A DNA stretch of 11,217 nt from Bacillota bacterium. GTDB taxonomy: Bacteria > Bacillota > Clostridia > Christensenellales > SZUA-584. Positions 7,366 through 11,217 of this stretch are shown here, piece after piece. Within the stretch, counting starts at the first letter, position 1. Each line of letters starts with the position of its first letter. A program made the translations under genes and the position numbers. Under the pieces are notes generated by a model that was not told the DNA's origin, did not search any database, and worked only from the letters and a program-made list of their open reading frames with translations. The DNA is taken from the NCBI GenBank assembly GCA_023399095.1, contig JAEWQS010000101.1, positions 1 to 11,217 on the forward strand. Reading direction: 5' to 3'.

Positions 7366-8196
7366 TTAGTCTGTCAGAACATTCTCACAGCAGGATATGA
7401 TATATCGAAGTGCTTTGTTTGAGTCTTTTTGTCCGGGCACGTATTCAACCACACTCACTCCGGCGATATCAAAATGAGATTGCAGGTCTTGAAGCGTTTT
7501 TACGAGCGCATCCACGGTTAACCCGCCGGGGGTGGGACACATCACCGCAGGAAAGCTTTGAGGATTCAGCACATCAAGGTCGATATGGATATAGATATGG
7601 CGATATGATTTTTCAATCAAGGTATCAGTCAGGCTGCCGCTGGATTCGATTTCACCGATAGACACAAAGGCGATGTTGTTTGCGTTTATATACGCCTGTT
7701 CGGGAGCGTCAAGATTACGGCAGCCTGCCATCACGATTTGCTGTGGTTGCAAATATGAGAAGCAGATTTTTCGTAGCTGTTCATCTCCGTCGCCCAAGAG
7801 GCAGCGAAGCGGCATGCCATGAAACAGGCGGCTTGGTGAGGAATCGGATGTATTCAAATCCCCGTGCGCGTCAAACCAGATAACGGCGAGATCGCCGCCG
7901 TACTTTTGATTCAGATAGGAAACAGGGAGCATTTCAATATCGCAACCACCGCCAATGGATAGTATCTTGTCCCAGCTATCCTGCTTCAGCACCATGCGAG
8001 CAGTGGTAAGCTGCTCAGTTATCGCATCATATCCGATTATGCCGTTTTTCGTTGTGAGACTGTCCGAAAGAGAGACATCAATTTGTTCAATTTGCGGCAG
8101 CGTTAATAACTTTTTCATTTCTAGAGCGCCGTGATATAAGGCTTTGTCGCCTGCTCCCTGCCATTGGGGAAATACAATTGCGAGTGTGTGAGACAT
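7366..8196 (-). CDS. Arginase/agmatinase/formiminoglutamase-superfamily protein with variant metal site
   Basis: The 276-residue ureohydrolase-fold protein is numbered here from the ATG at 8196. Canonical members have GGDHS, DAHxD and SxDxDxxDP motifs holding two Mn ions. Here the second motif is intact in WFDAHGD (D109, H111, D113). FHGMP (H126) and EYVPG (E251) match further active-site positions. The third motif is HIDLDVLNP, keeping D206 and D208. The first motif reads IGGGCDI, placing C85 where a metal-binding His normally sits. Arginase superfamily members with Cys at this place exist, I believe, but the substrate is not predictable, so I assign no specific enzyme name. The start is the ATG at 8196: GAAAGG (8203-8208) lies 6 nt upstream, whereas the in-frame TTG at 8202 directly abuts that site. 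It is monocistronic, convergent with the flavoprotein gene, and has its own promoter candidate. Confidence 0.85.
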   Translation of the reverse strand: MSHTLAIVFPQWQGAGDKALYHGALEMKKLLTLPQIEQIDVSLSDSLTTKNGIIGYDAITEQLTTARMVLKQDSWDKILSIGGGCDIEMLPVSYLNQKYGGDLAVIWFDAHGDLNTSDSSPSRLFHGMPLRCLLGDGDEQLRKICFSYLQPQQIVMAGCRNLDAPEQAYINANNIAFVSIGEIESSGSLTDTLIEKSYRHIYIHIDLDVLNPQSFPAVMCPTPGGLTVDALVKTLQDLQSHFDIAGVSVVEYVPGQKDSNKALRYIISCCENVLTD

Positions 8197-8253
8197 AAAC
8201 AACCTTTCTATTCGCTATTCCACTGCTGAGTCACAATGCGATCAATGGTAGTT

Positions 8254-8263
8254 TTCGCGCGAA
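8254..8263. promoter_or_regulatory. Short perfect palindrome in the ureohydrolase leader
   Basis: TTCGCGCGAA is a perfect 10-bp dyad between the ureohydrolase promoter candidate and its start. It is GC-rich within an AT-rich intergenic region. It could be a regulator site or nothing; only the symmetry is observed. Confidence 0.25.
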
Positions 8264-8294
8264 TTTATCAAGCTCTTGGAATAGCATTTTGTCA

Positions 8295-8303
8295 ATTATA
8301 GCA
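8295..8303 (-). promoter_or_regulatory. Extended -10 promoter candidate for the ureohydrolase gene
   Basis: Read on the minus strand, positions 8303 to 8295 give TGCTATAAT, a consensus -10 hexamer with the TGn extension. No good -35 box is present at 16-18 nt, which extended -10 promoters tolerate. The leader would be about 90 nt long. A TTGACA on the minus strand (8295-8290) overlaps but lacks a well-placed -10. Confidence 0.5.
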
Positions 8304-8389
8304 TGTAACGATTATTCATGATATCACATGAGAAGAAATTATAATATGATTGAATAATAAAGATACATTAACAAAACACCATTCATATA

Positions 8390-8419
8390 TTGACACTTAA
8401 TAGAAAAAAATAATATTAT
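8390..8419 (+). promoter_or_regulatory. Sigma-A promoter for the 51-residue membrane protein gene
   Basis: A perfect TTGACA at 8390-8395 is followed after 18 nt by TATTAT at 8414-8419; an overlapping TATAAT begins at 8417. Initiation near 8426 would fall after the upstream in-frame ATG at 8421, which supports 8454 as the translation start. Confidence 0.65.
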
Positions 8420-8453
8420 AATGGAATTAAATATAAAGAATGGAGATTTTGAT

Positions 8454-8609
8454 ATGCCTCAAGCAGATAGTTTCATAGCCATATTTTCATCAACTTTTGG
8501 TTTAATCTTCTCAACCGCATCATTGGCCGCGTTTGTGATCGTCATCATCACATGCTTTAAGGTCATAAGGTACTTGGATCAAAAGAACATCACACGCAAA
8601 TTACAATAA
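8454..8609 (+). CDS. Small single-pass membrane protein, 51 residues, unknown function
   Basis: The start at 8454 is chosen because GGAG at 8442-8445 lies 8 nt upstream, while the in-frame ATG at 8421 has no ribosome binding site and lies at or before the predicted transcription start. The product has a short polar N-terminus, one hydrophobic segment (about residues 13-37) and a basic tail ending RKLQ, suggesting an N-out/C-in single-pass protein. I do not recognise a family. It has its own promoter and a strong terminator, so it is a self-contained one-gene transcription unit. This makes a real gene more likely than chance. A small toxin-like or regulatory membrane peptide is possible, but nothing shows it directly. 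Confidence 0.6.
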   Translation: MPQADSFIAIFSSTFGLIFSTASLAAFVIVIITCFKVIRYLDQKNITRKLQ

Positions 8610-8632
8610 AGTAAAATACGTCTCAGGGTTAA

Positions 8633-8674
8633 AACAAGTCTCCTACGCTGAAAAGCAGAAGGCTTGTTCTTTTA
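8633..8674. terminator. Bidirectional rho-independent terminator
   Basis: AACAAGTCT (8633-8641) pairs with AGGCTTGTT (8660-8668) to give a 9-bp stem with one G-U pair. The loop holds a small inner CTG/CAG stem (8648-8650 with 8656-8658). A T-rich tail, CTTTTATT, follows on the + strand. On the minus strand the complement of the preceding AAAA supplies a short T tract. It lies between the convergent small membrane protein gene and the DUF3810 gene and can serve both. Confidence 0.75.
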
Positions 8675-9814
8675 TTACTCCACCGTCGTGATGCCGCCGC
8701 TACGCCACAGCGCGATTAATAGATCGGTCATGCGGCCATAGCTTTTGACGCCGTCCTGCTGCATATTCGCCATTAGATAGGTGTTGTTAACTTCCTGAAC
8801 GGTTTCGCTGACCTCGCTTTCATATTGCTGCCAAAAGCTGCTGTTTGCGCTTAAATCTCTGTTCAGGCCATCGGCATATTCCTTGCGCAGTTCGAAGTAC
8901 TTGTCACTATCTGCGCCGTAAAGCGCGTTCATGGCATGAATCAGCGCAAGCATTGTGCCGGAATAGCGCATGGCGTATTCATCTGAGTAGGACAGCACAT
9001 AGTACGCAAGAAAATTGGCTTCGTCCTCGCGCGCAAAGCCGCGCTGATGCGCCGCTTCATGAGCAGCGGAAGAAGCGAACAGCAAAAGCGGCGCGTCCAC
9101 ATTCGCGTTGGCTTCGGCGGTGAAGGGGAAGTAGATGCCGCACAGATAAGACCACGACATGCCTTCTGAATATAGAACCGGTTTGACGCGCCCAAAGCTG
9201 CCGCCTAAAAAGCTGTGTCCCGACTGCGTTGCGGCGTTGTTGTACTCCACGGGGATGCGTTTCATGATATCCGTTCTGGACAGCGCGGGCGTGAAAACCC
9301 CGTTTTCGTTCTCGGGAACCAACGAACGCAGTGCGTTGGCCTGACCCACAAGCGCTTCACTTGTGGAATAAAGCTCGTTGACCGTGGCGGGGTAGGCGTT
9401 AAGCTCTAACGTGCTGCTCAGCGGCTGGCGTGCGTAGTTGAAGCCCCATAGCCCCACGAACAGCGCATATATCATGGAAGCGACGCTCAAAAGAACGATG
9501 AAGCGGTTGAGTAATTCCTGCCACCATTTTTTCTTGGCGCGGATAGACTGTACAATCATCAGTATTAAATAGACAGCGATGAATAATATGAAGGCATACA
9601 GCAGCAGCTCCGCAAGCGAAAAGGGCAAGAGCCCTGTCGCGGTGGAGAGCCCCTGTGCAATCACCGGAAAAATGGTTCGTGAATAAACAGCTTCCGTAAA
9701 CGACGGCCACAGGAAAGAAAGGCGAAAAAGCACATAGAAAACAGGCCCCGGCAATAGCCAGAGAAGCTTTTTTAGGGTCGATTTTATATTAAACGGAGTG
9801 AGTTCCCTGTTCAT
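8675..9814 (-). CDS. DUF3810-family membrane protein with HExxH metallopeptidase-like motif
   Basis: The 379-residue protein is numbered from the ATG at 9814. Three hydrophobic segments (about 16-38, 64-90 and 105-125) precede a large soluble C-terminal domain, probably extracytoplasmic. This domain contains HEAAH at 252-256 followed by REDEAN (E265 nine residues after the second His), the arrangement of a zinc metallopeptidase of the HExxH...E type. I recognise the overall pattern (FNYARQPL, HEAAHQRGFAREDEANF) as the DUF3810 family; no function is established as far as I know. The start at 9814 is chosen because AAAGGAAGG (9829-9821, minus) lies 6 nt upstream. The upstream in-frame start at 9904 would add a stretch unlike the family and lies upstream of the -10. 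It is flanked by its own promoter with a palindrome and by the shared terminator. Confidence 0.85.
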   Translation of the reverse strand: MNRELTPFNIKSTLKKLLWLLPGPVFYVLFRLSFLWPSFTEAVYSRTIFPVIAQGLSTATGLLPFSLAELLLYAFILFIAVYLILMIVQSIRAKKKWWQELLNRFIVLLSVASMIYALFVGLWGFNYARQPLSSTLELNAYPATVNELYSTSEALVGQANALRSLVPENENGVFTPALSRTDIMKRIPVEYNNAATQSGHSFLGGSFGRVKPVLYSEGMSWSYLCGIYFPFTAEANANVDAPLLLFASSAAHEAAHQRGFAREDEANFLAYYVLSYSDEYAMRYSGTMLALIHAMNALYGADSDKYFELRKEYADGLNRDLSANSSFWQQYESEVSETVQEVNNTYLMANMQQDGVKSYGRMTDLLIALWRSGGITTVE

Positions 9815-9857
9815 ATGTGTCCTTCCTTTGGTATTATTCAAATGTATAGCGGTACAG

Positions 9858-9873
9858 TTATTGTATACAATAA
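9858..9873. promoter_or_regulatory. Perfect 16-bp palindrome, operator candidate
   Basis: TTATTGTATACAATAA is fully self-complementary and overlaps the predicted -10 element of the DUF3810 gene. The TTGTATACAA core resembles operators of GntR-type repressors. The regulator is not visible in this window, so the assignment to that family is inference. Confidence 0.5.
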
Positions 9874-9889
9874 GAAGAGTGCAGGTCAA
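9860..9889 (-). promoter_or_regulatory. Sigma-A promoter candidate for the DUF3810 gene
   Basis: On the minus strand, TTGACC (9889-9884) is followed by TACAAT (9865-9860) at 18-nt spacing; TATACA (9867-9862) at 16 nt is an alternative. Both -10 versions lie within the perfect palindrome, as expected for a repressible promoter. Confidence 0.55.
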
Positions 9890-9946
9890 TGTAAAATAAT
9901 ACATATGAAAACCCGCTATTCCAGTGAAATAACACGTTATCAGGAA

Positions 9947-10636
9947 CTATCTGTGCTGCTCTTTGGAATCCTTATAATACCGACGCAGCCTTATGATGCT
10001 TAATATCCACAAAACCGCGACGAACGGAATCAGCGTGAGCGAAATAAGCGGCAGGTCGGTCATGAGTATAAAGTCGAAAGCGCCGTGAAGAATTACTGGA
10101 ACATACAAAGATTTTTTCATATAGGAGATGCATTTGCCCGGCTCGCTGCAAAACCGCGCCATCGAAAGGTAATAACCCATCGTGATACCCAGCAGCATAT
10201 GCGCAGGTACGCTGAGCAGCGCGCGCGTGATCCATATATCCGGCACGGATGCAGAGTAATTGATGATGTAGAACACGTTCTCCAGCGTGGCAAAGCCGAG
10301 TGCCGCAATGCTGCAATACACGATGCCGTCCAGCTTCTCGTTGAACGCGGGGTGGTTAAAGACGTGGCGCATCACCACGCGGCGTTTGAAAAACTCTTCG
10401 GAAAGGCCGATCACGATAAACGCCTCAAAAAGCAAGCCGAACAGCCCTGTGAATATGTTGAAGTACTGCCCGATGGTTTCCGCGATGATCGTCGGAATGG
10501 TGGCGAGCATGCCAAATATGAACACCTTTATCAGCAGCCGTTTTGGCTCTTTATCATAACGGTCGATAAATATGATAAACAGCGCGAATACAAGCCCCGG
10601 CAGCACCGCCGACAGTATCATCCAAAGGAGTTCCAT
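9947..10636 (-). CDS. PrsW-family intramembrane metalloprotease
   Basis: The 229-residue polytopic membrane protein is numbered from the ATG at 10636. It carries the PrsW/CPBP superfamily signatures: SEEFFK (E80, E81, K84) in a membrane segment, GFATLEN (E119, N120), H146 in PAHMLLG and HGAFDF (H184, D188). PrsW proteases perform site-1 cleavage of membrane anti-sigma factors such as RsiW in Bacillus; the target here is unknown and no sigma/anti-sigma pair is visible. The length fits the family. The start at 10636 is preferred because AAGG (10648-10645, minus) lies 8 nt upstream; the in-frame GTG at 10642 is too close to it. The DUF3810 gene lies 132 nt downstream on the same strand but has its own promoter candidate. 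Confidence 0.9.
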   Translation of the reverse strand: MELLWMILSAVLPGLVFALFIIFIDRYDKEPKRLLIKVFIFGMLATIPTIIAETIGQYFNIFTGLFGLLFEAFIVIGLSEEFFKRRVVMRHVFNHPAFNEKLDGIVYCSIAALGFATLENVFYIINYSASVPDIWITRALLSVPAHMLLGITMGYYLSMARFCSEPGKCISYMKKSLYVPVILHGAFDFILMTDLPLISLTLIPFVAVLWILSIIRLRRYYKDSKEQHR

Positions 10637-10670
10637 AGTCACCGCCTTATAAGTGATATATGATTAGAAC

Positions 10671-10698
10671 ATTATATCATCTTGAGAACACGACGCAA
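10671..10698 (-). promoter_or_regulatory. Promoter candidate for the PrsW-family gene
   Basis: On the minus strand a consensus TATAAT (10676-10671) is preceded at 16 nt by TTGCGT (10698-10693), a partial -35 match. The transcript would have a leader of about 30 nt. Confidence 0.5.
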
Positions 10699-10702
10699 CA
10701 TA

Positions 10703-10727
10703 AGGTATAACAACAAGAACAATACCT
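10703..10727. repeat. Inverted repeat upstream of the PrsW-family promoter
   Basis: AGGTAT (10703-10708) and ATACCT (10722-10727) are perfect inverted arms separated by 13 nt. A second dyad, ACAAT/ATTGT (10719-10723 and 10728-10732), overlaps it. No T tract follows, so it is not a terminator. It could be a regulator site between the two divergent genes. Confidence 0.3.
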
Positions 10728-10758
10728 ATTGTAAGGAAGCGCTGATTAATTCGGTATT

Positions 10759-10788
10759 CTGACTATTAAAAATTTCCAATAATATAAT
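10759..10788 (+). promoter_or_regulatory. Promoter candidate for the 72-residue membrane protein gene
   Basis: TATAAT at 10783-10788 is preceded at 18 nt by CTGACT (10759-10764), 4/6 to TTGACA. It would give a leader of about 85 nt. The downstream stretch 10784-10806 closely matches the leader of the other small membrane protein gene. Confidence 0.4.
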
Positions 10789-10878
10789 ATTATGATAGAA
10801 TTAAATCCGAAAAGGGAATTACTAGTTGTTATGTAAAACTAATTATAAGTTTTTATTATATCATAGAGGTAATTGTTG

Positions 10879-11097
10879 ATGAACGAAGATTCATTGTTAA
10901 CTATGCTTATGGCTTTCGCTTTCATTATATCTTTTTTTGTTTATTATATTATGCCTGTTGCTGGTGTCGTTGTTGGAGTTGTTTTGTTGAAAAAGAAGCC
11001 AGAGAAAAAGGCACTTGGAATAACGATATTATTAATTAGTATTGCTGTATGCGCTGCTGTGGCTGTGTGGAAAATTACAGATTTACAGAAATATTAG
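10879..11097 (+). CDS. Small two-helix membrane protein, 72 residues, unknown function
   Basis: The ATG at 10879 is chosen over the in-frame TTG codons at 10873 and 10876 because AGAGG at 10865-10869 is 9 nt from it and too close to the TTGs. The product has a first hydrophobic stretch at about residues 8-37, long enough for one long or two short helices. A basic loop KKKPEKKA (38-45) follows, then a second helix (about 46-64). The basic loop should be cytoplasmic, so both ends would lie outside. I do not recognise a family. Local composition is more AT-rich than the neighbouring genes. It lies divergent from the PrsW gene and is followed by an inverted repeat and then a strong promoter. Confidence 0.65.
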   Translation: MNEDSLLTMLMAFAFIISFFVYYIMPVAGVVVGVVLLKKKPEKKALGITILLISIAVCAAVAVWKITDLQKY

Positions 11098-11101
11098 GAT
11101 G

Positions 11102-11130
11102 AATCAGCAAAAACGCAATTAGGGCTGATT
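11102..11130. terminator. Inverted repeat after the 72-residue membrane protein gene, weak terminator candidate
   Basis: AATCAGC (11102-11108) and GCTGATT (11124-11130) form a perfect 7-bp stem with a 15-nt loop, starting 4 nt after the stop codon. No T tract follows, so intrinsic termination would be weak; it could equally be an mRNA 3'-end stabiliser or an operator. Confidence 0.3.
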
Positions 11131-11150
11131 GTTCAAAACGATAATTTGAG

Positions 11151-11179
11151 TTGACAGCGCAAAATGGCTATATTATAAT
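11151..11179 (+). promoter_or_regulatory. Consensus sigma-A promoter for a gene starting past the right edge
   Basis: TTGACA (11151-11156) and TATAAT (11174-11179) are both perfect hexamers at the optimal 17-nt spacing. A ribosome binding site, GAGGAG, occurs at 11200-11205 in the short leader, so a coding region probably starts just beyond 11217. The ATG at 11187 lacks a ribosome binding site and lies at the predicted transcription start, so I do not call it. Confidence 0.8.
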
Positions 11180-11217
11180 TTTTCCAATGCGAAGACAAAG
11201 AGGAGTAAGGCAAAGGC

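Noticed and set aside
9929..9940. Short dyad ATAAC/GTTAT downstream of the PrsW-family gene
   Set aside because: Arms of 5 bp with a 2-nt spacer are expected by chance in AT-rich sequence; no T tract, so no terminator call.
10085..10663. 192-codon open frame on the plus strand
   Set aside because: It is antisense to the PrsW-family gene; its Arg/His-rich composition is typical of a shadow frame.

Overview
The window looks like chromosomal DNA from an anaerobic, low-to-moderate GC Firmicute of the Clostridia type. The reasons are the clostridial form of the zinc-binding lipoprotein (DRFPFRYL and LHSCHN motifs), purine-rich Shine-Dalgarno sites, sigma-A-like promoters, a PrsW-type protease, and a many-PAS GGDEF/HD-GYP protein. 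I cannot name a genus. I see no tRNA, rRNA, CRISPR array, insertion sequence or integrase. The gene order reads as ordinary housekeeping and signalling, not a defence or mobile island.

Left part (2-2886, + strand): a zinc/manganese-type ABC importer operon. A small two-helix membrane protein with a His/Cys cluster comes first, followed by the substrate-binding lipoprotein, the ATPase and the permease. Gaps are tight: 54 nt, 4 nt, then an 8-nt overlap. The operon's promoter and any Zur/Fur box lie before the window or near its left edge and are not visible.

Middle (2887-7290, + strand): a soluble c-di-GMP protein of about 1120 residues. Its domains are PAS-PAS-GAF-PAS-PAS-PAS-GGDEF-HD-GYP, and both catalytic domains keep their signature residues. 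Its leader holds a sigma-D-like (motility sigma factor) promoter candidate. A flavodoxin-fold oxidoreductase with an iron-sulfur-flavoprotein-type cysteine motif starts 30 nt downstream and may be co-transcribed.

Right part: a minus-strand arginase-superfamily protein with Cys in place of the usual first metal-binding His (7366-8196); a 51-residue membrane protein on + with its own promoter (8454-8609); a bidirectional terminator; then two minus-strand membrane proteins with metallopeptidase-like motifs, a DUF3810 protein (HEAAH) and a PrsW-family intramembrane protease. A perfect 16-bp palindrome overlaps the predicted -10 of the DUF3810 gene. A 72-residue two-helix membrane protein follows on +. 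At the right edge a consensus TTGACA-17-TATAAT promoter and a ribosome binding site point to a gene starting just past the window.

The best leads are regulatory or variant-residue observations: the sigma-D-like promoter, the palindromic operator candidate, a 23-bp near-repeat shared by the leaders of the two small membrane-protein genes, and substituted metal ligands in the zinc-binding protein and the ureohydrolase. I found no convincing wholly new system. Nothing here was checked by database search.
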